64,000 bases of DNA. It comes from Alphaproteobacteria bacterium. Its GTDB lineage: Bacteria > Pseudomonadota > Alphaproteobacteria > Micropepsales > Micropepsaceae. The notes under the pieces are model-generated. The model was not told where the DNA came from. It worked only from the letters and a program-made list of their open reading frames with translations, and made no database searches. How positions within the stretch are numbered: position 1 is the stretch's first letter; the number at the start of each line of letters is the position of its first letter. Below are positions 41,744 to 51,087 of the stretch, one piece after another. The stretch spans positions 114,895 through 178,894 of the forward strand of contig PMKE01000071.1 of assembly GCA_003158585.1 (NCBI GenBank), written 5' to 3'. The position numbers and the translations under genes were made by a program.

Positions 41744-43200
41744 GGCGCGAAACGCAGCTTATCGCTGCGTTGACGATTCTTTGCGCCCTGCGCCTTTTGG
41801 CGGGTGAGCTGCTGCCGCTTTCTTCGGACGAGGCCTATTACTGGCTGTGGTCGCGCCATCTGGCGGCCGGCTATTACGACCATCCGCCGGCCATCGCTTT
41901 CGTGATCCGCGCCGGCACTTTGCTGTTCGGCGATACGCCGTTCGGCCTGCGCGTCGGCGGCATCCTGCTCTCCTTCGCGGCGAGCTGGTTCATCTGGCGC
42001 ACGGCGGCGATACTTTTGCGCAGCGAGAAGGCGGGCGCGCTGGCCTGTCTGCTGTTCAATCTCACGCTGATGGCCGCCGTCGAGACGATGGCGGCGACCC
42101 CCGATGCGCCCTCCATCGCCGCGTCGGCCGCCTTGGTGTGGACGCTGGCGAAAGTCGCCGAAACGAAGGACGGACGATGGTGGCTGGCGGCGGGACTGGC
42201 GGCCGGTCTCGGCCTCTTGTCGAAGTACAGCGCCCTGTTTCTGGGTGCCGGAACCCTGGTCTGGCTCATCGCCAGCCCGCCGATGCGGCGCTGGCTGACA
42301 TCATTCTGGCCTTATCTCGGCGGCGCGGCGGCGCTGGCGATTTTCTCGCCGAATCTCTGGTGGAATGCAGGGCACGATTGGGCGACCTTCGTCTTCCAGT
42401 TCGGTCGGCTCGGCGGCGAGCATTTCACGCTTCGCTATCTTGCCGAGTTTCTCGGCGCTCAGATTGTCCTGGCAAGCCCGTTCATTCTGGTGCTGGGCGT
42501 CCTGGGCTTGTCGGCTGCATCCCGGCGGGACGAGCGTCGCGCACTGATCGCTGCCATCCTGTGGCCCTGCATTATCTACTTCACTTGGCATTCGTTGCAC
42601 GATCGCGTGCAGGGCAACTGGCCTTGCTTCCTCTATCCTTTGCTGGCGGTGGCCGCCGCCGACGCCATGCTTCGACCTGACTGGACAGGCTGGCGCGCGC
42701 CGCTCGCCCGCTGGTCGGCGCGGCTCGCCGTTCCGGTTGCGGCGGTGCTGCTGCTCGCCGGTTATGCCCAGGCCCTGATCGGCGTCGTGCCCTTCGGGCG
42801 CAAGGACCCGCTGGCGCGGCTTCTGGCGGTCGGCCTTCCCGAAGTGACCGCGAAGGTGGAGAAGCTACGCGTCGCCACGGGTGCAGCTGCGATCCTGACG
42901 ACGGATTATGCGACCACGGGCTGGTTCGCCTTCTATGCGCCGTCCGAAGCTCCGGTCGTCGACATTGGCGAGGATTATCGCTGGCCCGATGCGCCGCCCC
43001 CCGCCGTCAAGCTTCTTGAAAGACCCGCACTCTACGTGACGGAAATGCGGCGCGACCGCCACGATCTGATTGCGGCGCATTTCGGCGAGGTCACTGAGAT
43101 CGCCCGCATCGACCGCGAGCGCGCCGGCGTTCCCATCGCCCACTATGTGGTCTATCGCGTCGGCAGCCTGAAGGGCTCGCCGCCCGGCCGCATGCCATAA
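41740..43200 (+). CDS. GT39/ArnT-family glycosyltransferase
   Basis: A 486-residue multispanning protein. The N-terminal SSDEAYYWLWSRHLAAGYYDHPP carries the acidic pair and DHPP of the family, followed by about ten helices and a periplasmic C-terminal region (about 400-480). It transfers a sugar from the polyprenyl carrier to an unknown acceptor, perhaps lipid A. The ATGA overlap with the DPM1-GtrA gene couples donor synthesis and use. Confidence 0.9.
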   Translation: MRRETQLIAALTILCALRLLAGELLPLSSDEAYYWLWSRHLAAGYYDHPPAIAFVIRAGTLLFGDTPFGLRVGGILLSFAASWFIWRTAAILLRSEKAGALACLLFNLTLMAAVETMAATPDAPSIAASAALVWTLAKVAETKDGRWWLAAGLAAGLGLLSKYSALFLGAGTLVWLIASPPMRRWLTSFWPYLGGAAALAIFSPNLWWNAGHDWATFVFQFGRLGGEHFTLRYLAEFLGAQIVLASPFILVLGVLGLSAASRRDERRALIAAILWPCIIYFTWHSLHDRVQGNWPCFLYPLLAVAAADAMLRPDWTGWRAPLARWSARLAVPVAAVLLLAGYAQALIGVVPFGRKDPLARLLAVGLPEVTAKVEKLRVATGAAAILTTDYATTGWFAFYAPSEAPVVDIGEDYRWPDAPPPAVKLLERPALYVTEMRRDRHDLIAAHFGEVTEIARIDRERAGVPIAHYVVYRVGSLKGSPPGRMP

Positions 43201-43220
43201 AGAAGCGCAAAGGCCCGCGA

Positions 43221-44237
43221 TTACGCGTTGCCGCGCGTCTTTAGCCGCACGCGCGCCACGATGTCGGTGGCGGTGATGAACAGCGTGGAGCCGCCCTCGC
43301 CGAAGGCGCAGTTGGAGGCTGTGCGGGCTGAGACGTTGATCTGGCCGAGCAGCCTGGCTTCTTTCGACAACACCATGATGCCGCCGGGTCCGGTGGCGAA
43401 GAGGTTGCCCAATTCGTCGACCTTCATGCCGTCCGGCATGCCTTTGGCGTTGGGCGTCAGCATCGGCGTGGTGTCGAAGAAGATCGAAGAGCTTGTCGGC
43501 AGGCCGTCGGCGCCCAGTTGGAACGCCTTTATCACCGGCTGCTTCGGATCGGTGTTCGAGACGTAAAGCGTGCTCTCGTCCGGCGACAAGGCGATCCCGT
43601 TGGGCCGCAGGAACGACTGATCGAGGAGGGTGATCTTCCCGTCCGGCGTAATGCGGTAGATGCCGCTGTAGGCTAGTTCCCTGGCGGGGGAATTCTCGAG
43701 TCCTTCGAGGCCGTAACACGGATCGGTGAAATAGATCGCGCCCGAGCGGGCGATGCAGAGGTCGTTAGGACTGTTGAACCGCTTACCTTCATAGCGGTCC
43801 ACGACGATCTGCTTCTTCTTGGTGGCGAGATCGACGCGCGCCAGGGCGCGGTTGCCGGAATCGCACATCACCAGCGCGCCGGAGGCGTCGATCGCCAGAC
43901 CGTTGGCGCCCGCCTCGCGCAGTGCCGGGTCGGTCCCGTCAAACCCGGAAGGTTTGAGGAAGACTCTCGATCCCTCCGTGCTTGTCCAGCGGCTGACGGT
44001 GTTCAACGGCGGATCGCTGAATAAGAGATAGCCGCCGTTCTTCACCCAGACCGGGCCTTCCGTCCATTGGTTGCCATAGGCGATCTGTTCGACCGGCGTG
44101 CCGGGCTCAATCAGGGCGTCGAGCCCCGCGCTCACGCGCCAGATGGTCCCATAGGAGTCGGCCGCAACCGCTCCGCGCGCCGCAAACGTACAGGCAACTC
44201 CCGCCACGAGAATGGCGCGACGCGACAATTCGGACAT
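43221..44237 (-). CDS. SMP-30/gluconolactonase-family protein, exported
   Basis: A 338-residue six-bladed beta-propeller hydrolase. The N-terminus SRRAILVAG before a hydrophobic stretch looks like a Tat signal. Metal-site motifs include WTEGPVWVKNGGYLLFSD (Glu), NGLAIDASGALVMCDSGNR, FNSPNDL and RPNGIALSPDE. The family opens sugar lactones with a divalent metal. A GGAGG lies before the ATG at 44237. It stands alone between convergent and codirectional neighbours; the substrate cannot be told. Confidence 0.88.
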   Translation of the reverse strand: MSELSRRAILVAGVACTFAARGAVAADSYGTIWRVSAGLDALIEPGTPVEQIAYGNQWTEGPVWVKNGGYLLFSDPPLNTVSRWTSTEGSRVFLKPSGFDGTDPALREAGANGLAIDASGALVMCDSGNRALARVDLATKKKQIVVDRYEGKRFNSPNDLCIARSGAIYFTDPCYGLEGLENSPARELAYSGIYRITPDGKITLLDQSFLRPNGIALSPDESTLYVSNTDPKQPVIKAFQLGADGLPTSSSIFFDTTPMLTPNAKGMPDGMKVDELGNLFATGPGGIMVLSKEARLLGQINVSARTASNCAFGEGGSTLFITATDIVARVRLKTRGNA

Positions 44238-44348
44238 GAGAACCTCCGCAGGACTGGGACGGATGAACCTAACCATATCCGGCAAGAAACCTAAAGCGCC
44301 GTTGCAGTTGCGGCTGCGATCAGCGGTCAAATGGCCGCAATCGGCGGT

Positions 44349-45080
44349 TCAATCGCCGCGCGTTGCGACAATTATTTGGTAAAGCCCGCCGAAGAACCTG
44401 TCGTGCCTGAACGTCATGCCGGGCGGCAGCAGAGAGGCGACGCCGCGGCGCCAGAGCGACGGCACGAAAGGTTCGAGCACGGCGAGGAACGGGTAAAGCA
44501 GATAGCGCAGGGGGTTCCAACCCGACGGCAGGTCGTAATCGACGATCAGGAGCCTGCCGCCCGGTTTCAACACGCGACAGGCTTCTGCGAGGGTTCGGGC
44601 ACGTTCCGCTTCCGGTAGCTCGTGCAGCAGCAGGTAAAGCAGCACGCTGTCGTAATGGCGGTCCGGCAGATTGAGATGCGTGGAGTCCATGCGCAGCAAG
44701 CGCACGGGCGCGCGCTGCGGCAGCTTCCATTTCAGGTTCTTAAGCTGGATGGGCAAGACGTCGACGACGTCGAGTTCCCCGTTGCAGGCGGCGGCGCGCT
44801 TGGCGAGCTTGATGCTGAGATCGCCGTAGGCGCACGCCACCTGCAGCACCTTGCCGAACGGGGCGCCGTCGAATTCGTCGAGCACCGCATCGCGCAGCCG
44901 ATGGTAGTTGCCGAACAGGATGAGATTGATCAGCCACAGCCTGTCGAAAAACTGCACCGCCTTCGGATGGACATAGGCCCACCAGTAATGACGCTGCAGA
45001 TATTCGGGAACGGTCGTCTCTTCGACTGTCGCGACATGCGCCGCGGCCGGCAGCCCGATCTCATCCAGACTCTGATACAT
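44349..45080 (-). CDS. rquA: Probable rhodoquinone biosynthesis protein RquA
   Basis: A 243-residue protein of methyltransferase fold. The SAM-site motif is altered to LQVACAYGDLSIKLA; the usual E/D-x-G-x-G is missing. It is preceded by RHYWWAYVHPKAVQFFDRLWLINLILFGNY. Both stretches are typical, as I recall them, of RquA, which converts ubiquinone to rhodoquinone by amino transfer from SAM. Rhodoquinone serves low-potential fumarate reduction. I chose the ATG at 45080; upstream TTG and ATG starts (45137, 45122) would add residues without family character. A search against RquA would settle it. Confidence 0.7.
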   Translation of the reverse strand: MYQSLDEIGLPAAAHVATVEETTVPEYLQRHYWWAYVHPKAVQFFDRLWLINLILFGNYHRLRDAVLDEFDGAPFGKVLQVACAYGDLSIKLAKRAAACNGELDVVDVLPIQLKNLKWKLPQRAPVRLLRMDSTHLNLPDRHYDSVLLYLLLHELPEAERARTLAEACRVLKPGGRLLIVDYDLPSGWNPLRYLLYPFLAVLEPFVPSLWRRGVASLLPPGMTFRHDRFFGGLYQIIVATRGD

Positions 45081-45345
45081 GGGAACCGTATGACGTGTTT
45101 CGCCCCGCAAGATGAGGGACATCCGGGTGGCGGGCAATGTGGCGGAATCGGCCGGGGCGGTGCGCGCCTTCGTCGCGGCGGCCGTGCGATGCCGCGCGGC
45201 TGCATCGGCGACGCCGAGTTGCAGATGTTCGTGACAATCCCGTCATTCATCGTAATGACAGCGCGGTCTTTGCCTTCACCCATGCAGGAAGCGAGACGCT
45301 GGTATGTCCGAACCGCCAGCGTCCGAACCATTGTATTACATCAGG

Positions 45346-45825
45346 TTACCAAGACTTCCCGTCAGCATACCCTTCCACACAACGATTCTGTTCTTCGAAG
45401 ATTTGAATCTTTCGAATGCGTTCGGCGTGGCGACCGCCATCGAAGGGCGTCTTGATCCACACATCAATAATCATCTTGGCAAGCTCCAATCCGACGACTC
45501 GAGCGCCTAATGCCAGGACATTGGCATCATTGTGCGCTCTGGAGAGCATCGCCGAGTACGGCTCGCTGCAGGTCACTGCGCGAACGCCCCTGACCTTGTT
45601 GGCGCAAATGCCAATACCGACTCCCGTGCCGCAAAAAAGAATGCCGCGATCGAAATTTCCCCCCACAACAGATTTGGCGACTGCAAAACCGTATTCGCAA
45701 TAGTCGACAGGCTCCATGCTCATGGCGCCAAAATCAACAACCTCATGTTCGGCCCCGCACAACCATTTCGCCACTTCGGATTTGAAGGCGAATGCGGTGT
45801 GATCTGAACCAATTGCTATTCTCAT
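45346..45825 (-). CDS. Ribose-5-phosphate isomerase B family (RpiB/LacAB)
   Basis: A 159-residue sugar-phosphate isomerase. It has IAIGSDHTAFAFK at the N-terminus, the active-site Cys65 in FCGTGVGIGICANK, and His98 in RAHNDANVLALGARV. The ATG at 45825 follows a GGGGGAAATG purine run. Members act on ribose, allose, galactose or erythrose phosphates (RpiB, LacAB, EryI). It lies downstream of the PocR regulator at the end of the catabolic locus, so a role in that sugar's pathway is likelier than in the core pentose cycle. Confidence 0.88.
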   Translation of the reverse strand: MRIAIGSDHTAFAFKSEVAKWLCGAEHEVVDFGAMSMEPVDYCEYGFAVAKSVVGGNFDRGILFCGTGVGIGICANKVRGVRAVTCSEPYSAMLSRAHNDANVLALGARVVGLELAKMIIDVWIKTPFDGGRHAERIRKIQIFEEQNRCVEGYADGKSW

Positions 45826-46003
45826 TGCTTCATTTCCCCCTCTTGCAGCCATACCGATGAACTCGTCCTGTTTTGATCGAACCGATAGGGACACTTCCCC
45901 CTCGAATGCCCCAGGACAGCCCGCAACGTAAGTTCCACCGACTACCTCTCAAAACCACTTCCACGCCGGGAAGAGTTCTTGATGCAACGAGGGCGGTAAC
46001 AGA

Positions 46004-46840
46004 TCAATTCGCCATGGCGCGAAACACCTTTGGGGACATGCCTCGCCACTTCCGGAAGGCATGGAAGAAACTGCCGTAATCGGTGAATCCGCAACGCATT
46101 GCTATTTCCTGCAGAGGCAGATCTGTCTCGCGCATGAGCGCGCACGCCCGCGCAACCCGGCGGCTGCGGACGGCGGCAGCCACCCCCTCGCCCTTGTGCT
46201 CCGCAAACAAGCGGTACAGTGCGGAACGGCTGAGATGGAACTGCGCGCAGATGTTTTCGCTGCTGAAGGGCTTGTCCAGATTGGCGTCGATATAGGCCTC
46301 AATGCGCTGAAGCAGCCGGCCTTTGTGCAGTGAAACCAGACCGCTTCTCAGAACATAGCTGATGCAAGCTTCGAGTATCTTGGCCGCCGCATTGATCCGC
46401 TCAGAAGTGAATGCGGGAATGCGCATCGTCGTTTTCATGCATGCGGCTCGCGATATGCCGAGGGCCGACGCCCGCATCGACATTTCAGCCAGGAATTTCT
46501 TGCGCTCCGGGACGTCCGAAATCTGCCCGAACATGATGTAACCGAGCAGAACCCCGTCGTCCTTTATCGGGGCCGTCGTCTCCAGCAGCCCGGCATGGCA
46601 ATGATACATCGTCAATTGGCCGGTCTTCCGGCAGCGTTCGAAGGATTGGACGTTGCTCGCCTCGCATCCCGCTTTGGTCTTCGGCGCATCGTGCATCAGT
46701 TGGCAGAAGGCGCAGTGCGATTCTGGATAGGACAGGATTTCCCGGTACTCGGGGTCGAAGAAAGCGATCTTTATACCAGTCAGCGTATGAAAACTGCGCA
46801 TGAGGTCGTAAAGTCCCGCACGGTTCAGGTCCACGCTCAT
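46004..46840 (-). CDS. AraC-family regulator with N-terminal PocR sensory domain
   Basis: A 278-residue transcription factor. Residues about 8-150 are a PocR ligand-sensing domain with several cysteines (SHCAFCQLMHD, GCEASNVQSFERCRKTGQ, YHCHAGLLE). Residues about 180-275 form a double helix-turn-helix of AraC type (SSENICAQFHLSRSALYRLF and MRCGFTDYGSFFHAFRKWRGMSP). The ATG at 46840 has GGAGAG upstream; a longer start at 46927 is possible. It lies between the FGGY kinase and rpiB, so it probably senses the sugar or an intermediate and activates the locus. Confidence 0.88.
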   Translation of the reverse strand: MSVDLNRAGLYDLMRSFHTLTGIKIAFFDPEYREILSYPESHCAFCQLMHDAPKTKAGCEASNVQSFERCRKTGQLTMYHCHAGLLETTAPIKDDGVLLGYIMFGQISDVPERKKFLAEMSMRASALGISRAACMKTTMRIPAFTSERINAAAKILEACISYVLRSGLVSLHKGRLLQRIEAYIDANLDKPFSSENICAQFHLSRSALYRLFAEHKGEGVAAAVRSRRVARACALMRETDLPLQEIAMRCGFTDYGSFFHAFRKWRGMSPKVFRAMAN

Positions 46841-46974
46841 GCGACTCTCCGCAAATCCCGTATCCGCGATGCCGTCAGCATCGTATACAATATGTGCAGG
46901 GCTCGATGGAAGGATGGAGCAAGCCATCGTACGCCAAGGGACTATTCCATCGAAGACTGAAACGGCCTGAAAGC

Positions 46975-48426
46975 TCAAAGCCCCGGCAGCCTGCGCAGCA
47001 GCGGATAAACCTCCCGGTATTTCGAGAACAAAGCATCGTACGAATTGTCCACATTGGGCGTGACCACACTCAGTGGCTGCACCCAGCGCCGAACCAGAGC
47101 GGCGAGCGGTTCCCCGCCAACCGCCGAGAACGCCAGCATCGCCGCGCCCAAGCATCCGGCCTCCTCGACATTCAGTCTGGAGATGGGGCGGTTGATCACG
47201 TCGGCTTTCAACTGTGTCCAGAACTGGGAACGGGCACCGCCGCCGATCGCGCGCAGTTCGCTCACCTCGCATCCGGATTCCCGCAAGATTTCCAAATTCA
47301 GCCGCATCTCCAGTGCCACACCCTCGAGAAGCGCGCGCAGGATCTCGCCCCGCGTGGTGTTCATACGCAGGCCACAAATGACACCCGGGGTGTTAACGTC
47401 GAAATAGGGCGTTCCTGACGGCGTCCAATATGGCAACACCAGGAGTTTTGTCGGGCTTTGGGCCGCCGTTGCCAGCAGCGCGTCGTAGCCCTCGGCGGGA
47501 GCGAACTGTTCCTTGAACCACCTCAGGATGTTTCCGCCGGTCAAGCTGTAGGCGACAGTAGCGTAACGGCCAGGAATAACATGGTCGTAAGTGCAAAGGT
47601 TGTTGCGCTGCAACTCGGCCGACAACACGGGAGATGCGAACGTCGGACAGATGCATTCCACCGATCCGGTGGCGTACATCGCCATTCCCGGCTCGACCGC
47701 GCCTGCGCCCAATGCGCCGCAAGTCTGATCGTGGCCGCCGGTGACAACCACGGCTCCCTTCGCCAGACCCAAGTCCGCCCTCACCTCGCCGACGATGGTT
47801 CCAGACGGCAGCGGAGCGGCAAGACGCTCGCGCGCAAGGCCTATCCTGTCCAGGATTTCGCCGCTCCACTCGTGCCGCCGCACGTCGAACAGCATCGTGC
47901 GCCCTGCCAGCGGCCAGCCCATGGAGGGCGGAACGCCAAGACGTGCATGCAGCAGGTCTTCAAAACAGAGAAACTTGGCGGCATGGCGCCAGACGTCGGG
48001 ACGATTGACCTTTAACCAGAGCAGCTTGAAAAGCGTGAAAAGGGGATGAGCCGTATGGCCTGTGATCTGGTAGAGACGGTCGGGGCCGAATTCTTCCGGC
48101 CATTCCCGGCTGAATTTGGCAGCACGGACATCCGACGACACCATGGCGGGACCGAGCGCACGACCATTTCGGTCGATCGGTGTAAATGCCTCGCCTTGGC
48201 TTGAGATACTGATTGCCTGGACCTTATCGGTACCAGCGCGCTGCGCCGCCTCCCGGATCACCGAAAGGCAGCAGTCCATCACCTGTTCCGAATCGAGCTC
48301 GGCACCGCCGTCATCGGTAAGATGGAGAGAATACGGCCGCTGGGCTTCCGCCAACTGCCGCCCATCCGCATTGAACACGGCAGCCTTGCAGCTGCCGGTT
48401 CCGATATCGATGCCCAGGACGCTCAT
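46975..48426 (-). CDS. FGGY-family carbohydrate kinase
   Basis: A 483-residue kinase of the xylulokinase/gluconokinase/fuculokinase group. The N-terminal lobe starts SVLGIDIGTGSCKAAVFNADG; the catalytic Asp is in VTGGHDQTCGALGAG; the C-terminal lobe has EGVALEMRLNLEILRESG and AIGGGARSQFW. It phosphorylates a ketose or related sugar with ATP. It begins one base after the stop of the isomerase-like gene, so isomerisation then phosphorylation is the likely order. The exact sugar is not readable. Confidence 0.9.
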   Translation of the reverse strand: MSVLGIDIGTGSCKAAVFNADGRQLAEAQRPYSLHLTDDGGAELDSEQVMDCCLSVIREAAQRAGTDKVQAISISSQGEAFTPIDRNGRALGPAMVSSDVRAAKFSREWPEEFGPDRLYQITGHTAHPLFTLFKLLWLKVNRPDVWRHAAKFLCFEDLLHARLGVPPSMGWPLAGRTMLFDVRRHEWSGEILDRIGLARERLAAPLPSGTIVGEVRADLGLAKGAVVVTGGHDQTCGALGAGAVEPGMAMYATGSVECICPTFASPVLSAELQRNNLCTYDHVIPGRYATVAYSLTGGNILRWFKEQFAPAEGYDALLATAAQSPTKLLVLPYWTPSGTPYFDVNTPGVICGLRMNTTRGEILRALLEGVALEMRLNLEILRESGCEVSELRAIGGGARSQFWTQLKADVINRPISRLNVEEAGCLGAAMLAFSAVGGEPLAALVRRWVQPLSVVTPNVDNSYDALFSKYREVYPLLRRLPGL

Positions 48427-48427
48427 A

Positions 48428-49828
48428 TTACCAGCTCTGAAGATCGTATCCCAGGTATGTCGTAAGCGCGTGACGCACTGCATCGCCCACATGCCCACGC
48501 GTCATGCTGGTGTGATGGCGGTAGCCCGAGCGTCCGAGGATATGCAGCTTGTGCTGCAGATCGGCAATTTCGGCGACCCCTGCGCATCCGAAGTAGTCCT
48601 TGGCGATCACGTCGTTCGTGATGTTCCCTTCATCGACGTAGAACGTCAACTTCCCGTTCTCCGTTATGCAGCTCGCGTACGTCATGGGCATCGGGGCGAT
48701 GCGCCCGACATTCGGTCCCCAACCGCAGCCGTCGCCCAGGTCCTTGGCGAACATGGGGTGATCGATGACCTTCCCCTTTGCCGCCATCAGAGACTGCGGA
48801 ACCGGGCCGCAATGGAAAAGAATGCACTTGTCGCCTTCGTCGCCGTAATTGTTGTTCCAATCCAGGCAGGTCGACGGCTCCTGGGACGCCAGATGCAGCG
48901 CCTGCATCATGACGGCATTGCAGACGTCAACCTCGCAGGCACACGGGATGAGCCGATCATTGATTTCGCTCACCAGCAGGCAAGGGGCGACCCTTAGCTG
49001 CATCTCGAGTTCGATCCAGCAGCGGATGGCGATGGTGTCCAGCTTTGCCTCGGCGATGAGATCGTCCAGGACGACACCGAGCTTTGCCATCGTCACCATG
49101 GAAGCTGCCGGAACGGCACAGCAATCGGAGTACGCCTGCAGCCGAATATTTTTGGCAACGACCTTTTCATCGTTGTCCGCAAGCTTGTTCACGGACGCGA
49201 TGACACTCGACAGATCGAAGGTTTCGCAGGTGATGCCGTGCCTCTGAAGCGCGAGCTCGTCGAAACGCACCGTCTTAAACGCCGTCGTTCTGGCACCGAT
49301 AACGCCGAGAGTCACGTTCTTCATACCGCTTACGACGCGGCACACGCGGGCGAAATCGTGAACCTGAGCGGCGAACGTATCACTCTTGGGATGAACGGTG
49401 TGCGGAGGAAATGACGTGTACTTCACGCCGTACTGATAGAACACGTCCATCACGGAGAACTTGCCGCAGTAAGCATCCCGTCTTTCCTTGAAGCTCATTT
49501 TATCGAGTTCGTCGGGATATGCCTGCACCAGGATCGGAACGCCCGCATCCTTCAAAGCGGCCACGGCGCCGATTTCGTCGCCGAAATTCGGCAGAGACAG
49601 GATCACGCCGTCGAATTGTCCCACCTTGCCGGCCAACCAGGCAGCGTATTTCTCGCCTTCCGCGGCCCCCTCCACTGCTCCGAATCGTGTCGCATCGGCG
49701 GGCATCAGCAGCGTGCCATAGCCCAGATCCCTCAGGCGACTCTCCATTTCGGCTCTGGCGCCTGCGATCAATGTTTCCGGAAAAAAGCCGCGATTTCCGA
49801 AGAACAGGGCAAAGGTCGTTTTTTTCAT
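48428..49828 (-). CDS. L-fucose/L-arabinose isomerase-like protein
   Basis: A 466-residue protein with the FucI/AraA-type fold. An N-terminal domain has ALFFGNRGFFPETLI and a conserved QFDGVILSLPNFGDE. The C-terminal half has the metal-site-like ILFHCGPVP and CGWGPNVGRIAPMPMTYA, with a final GYRHHTSMTRGHVGD. It is unusually rich in cysteine in the middle (RCWIELE, PCACEVDVCNAVMM). A GGAGG precedes the ATG at 49828. It is cotranscribed with the class II aldolase and FGGY kinase. Isomerase activity on a hexose or pentose is inferred. Confidence 0.8.
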   Translation of the reverse strand: MKKTTFALFFGNRGFFPETLIAGARAEMESRLRDLGYGTLLMPADATRFGAVEGAAEGEKYAAWLAGKVGQFDGVILSLPNFGDEIGAVAALKDAGVPILVQAYPDELDKMSFKERRDAYCGKFSVMDVFYQYGVKYTSFPPHTVHPKSDTFAAQVHDFARVCRVVSGMKNVTLGVIGARTTAFKTVRFDELALQRHGITCETFDLSSVIASVNKLADNDEKVVAKNIRLQAYSDCCAVPAASMVTMAKLGVVLDDLIAEAKLDTIAIRCWIELEMQLRVAPCLLVSEINDRLIPCACEVDVCNAVMMQALHLASQEPSTCLDWNNNYGDEGDKCILFHCGPVPQSLMAAKGKVIDHPMFAKDLGDGCGWGPNVGRIAPMPMTYASCITENGKLTFYVDEGNITNDVIAKDYFGCAGVAEIADLQHKLHILGRSGYRHHTSMTRGHVGDAVRHALTTYLGYDLQSW

Positions 49829-49829
49829 T

Positions 49830-50738
49830 TTAATTCCTCCGTTCGTTCTCGATGCGGAGAGCCAAACCGCTGATCTCGAGATCGTTCTTGATGACATGGA
49901 CCGCAGCATCGTAGACGGCGTCTTGTGCCTTCACGATGGATTCGCCGACAAACCGCTCGTAGGGCTGACGCGTTGCGGTTCCGATGTTTATCTTCGCAAT
50001 ACCGTGACGGACACTCTGCAGAACGTATTCTTTGCGGATGCCGGTGCCGCCGTGCAGCACCAGAGGCACATTGGTGGCCGTGCGAAGCTTTTCCAGCACT
50101 TCGATGTTCAGGCGGGCTTCCACCTTTTTTTGCGTTCGCGCCGCGGCCGAAATGGCACCGTGGACGCTTCCGACCGCGACGGAAAGCCAATCGACGCCCG
50201 ATTCGCGGACAAAACGCGAAGCCTCGTCCGGATCGGTGAAGCCTTTGCCGGAAGCAAATAGTTCATCGTACGGCGGCAGCGGCCCCGCCTCGTGACCCAT
50301 GACCGCGCCCAGTTCGCCTTCCACGGCCGCGCCGTGTTTGTGCGCGAGTTCCGCGATCGTGCGCGTCGCGTAGATGTTGTCGGCCAGCGGCAGACGCGAA
50401 CCGTCGACCATGACGGATTCGAAACCTTCCTGAAGCGCCGTCCGGATATCTGCGACGTAATCGACGCGCAGATTGTCTTCGTCGATGACCGGCACATGGT
50501 CGAGGTGCAGGTGCGTGAACTTCGGATCGGCGGTTCTCCTGTACTCCGCCGCGATCGCCGCAATGCTGCGCGCCTCGAACTTGATCCACTCCAGCCGCGC
50601 CACCGCGATGAGGCCGACGCAATTCTCGTCGCGCAGGGCATGCACAATGGGCGTCATCATCGGCAGATACGGGATATTGAAAGCCGGCACCGCTGCCTGG
50701 ATGCGCCTTGCGTTGGCTATGACTTCAGCAACCTTCAT
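49830..50738 (-). CDS. Class II (zinc) ketose-bisphosphate aldolase, GatY/KbaY/FbaA-like
   Basis: A 302-residue TIM-barrel aldolase. PAFNIPYLPMMTPIVHAL starts the barrel. Zinc ligands are expected in THLHLDHVP, VEGELGAVMGHEAG, AVGSVHGA and LVLHGGTGIRKE. It splits a ketose-1-phosphate or bisphosphate to dihydroxyacetone phosphate and an aldehyde. I used the ATG at 50738, with AGGA upstream; a TTG two codons earlier is possible. It is the first gene of the isomerase-kinase set. Confidence 0.88.
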   Translation of the reverse strand: MKVAEVIANARRIQAAVPAFNIPYLPMMTPIVHALRDENCVGLIAVARLEWIKFEARSIAAIAAEYRRTADPKFTHLHLDHVPVIDEDNLRVDYVADIRTALQEGFESVMVDGSRLPLADNIYATRTIAELAHKHGAAVEGELGAVMGHEAGPLPPYDELFASGKGFTDPDEASRFVRESGVDWLSVAVGSVHGAISAAARTQKKVEARLNIEVLEKLRTATNVPLVLHGGTGIRKEYVLQSVRHGIAKINIGTATRQPYERFVGESIVKAQDAVYDAAVHVIKNDLEISGLALRIENERRN

Positions 50739-51087
50739 CGTCAATTCCTGTCAATTCGGTGGTTTTGCCAAACGCAGGCGGCAGCGCCGGGTAACCCGGT
50801 TGGCGTCGTCCGCGCGTCTTCTTTGGCACTCCCCAGCCGCCTTGGCGTCTCTTCGTGGTTCTTGACCATCCACGGTCACGTTCGGACCGGTATTTTTCAT
50901 TGTGATCTAATAGGCGCCTTGAGGCGCGCCGCCGCAATAGGGCATGCCAATGCATCCCAGAATATTGGGACAAAACTGCATATTCTGAGACAAAAGAAAT
51001 ACGCCGGGGACATTGAACTATGAATCAGCGAAATACTTCGCGGAGCATTCCAGAGCCGCGCCAAACTCACAACTCTGCAAATCAGTG
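50739..51087. other. 349-base regulatory gap between the two halves of the catabolic locus
   Basis: No coding frame here has family character. It holds the promoter of the class II aldolase operon and the end of the upstream transcript. The notable structure is the direct repeat and palindrome at 50955-50995. Confidence 0.6.
50955..50995. promoter_or_regulatory. Candidate operator: direct repeat TGRGACAAAA at 20-base spacing plus a palindrome
   Basis: TGGGACAAAA (50966-50975) and TGAGACAAAA (50986-50995) are the same 10-mer with one difference, offset by exactly 20 bases, about two helical turns, as AraC-family dimers often need. The first copy overlaps an inverted repeat TCCCA-N6-TGGGA (50955-50970). 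The site lies about 215 bases upstream of the aldolase gene. Binding by the PocR-AraC protein is inference. Confidence 0.45.
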
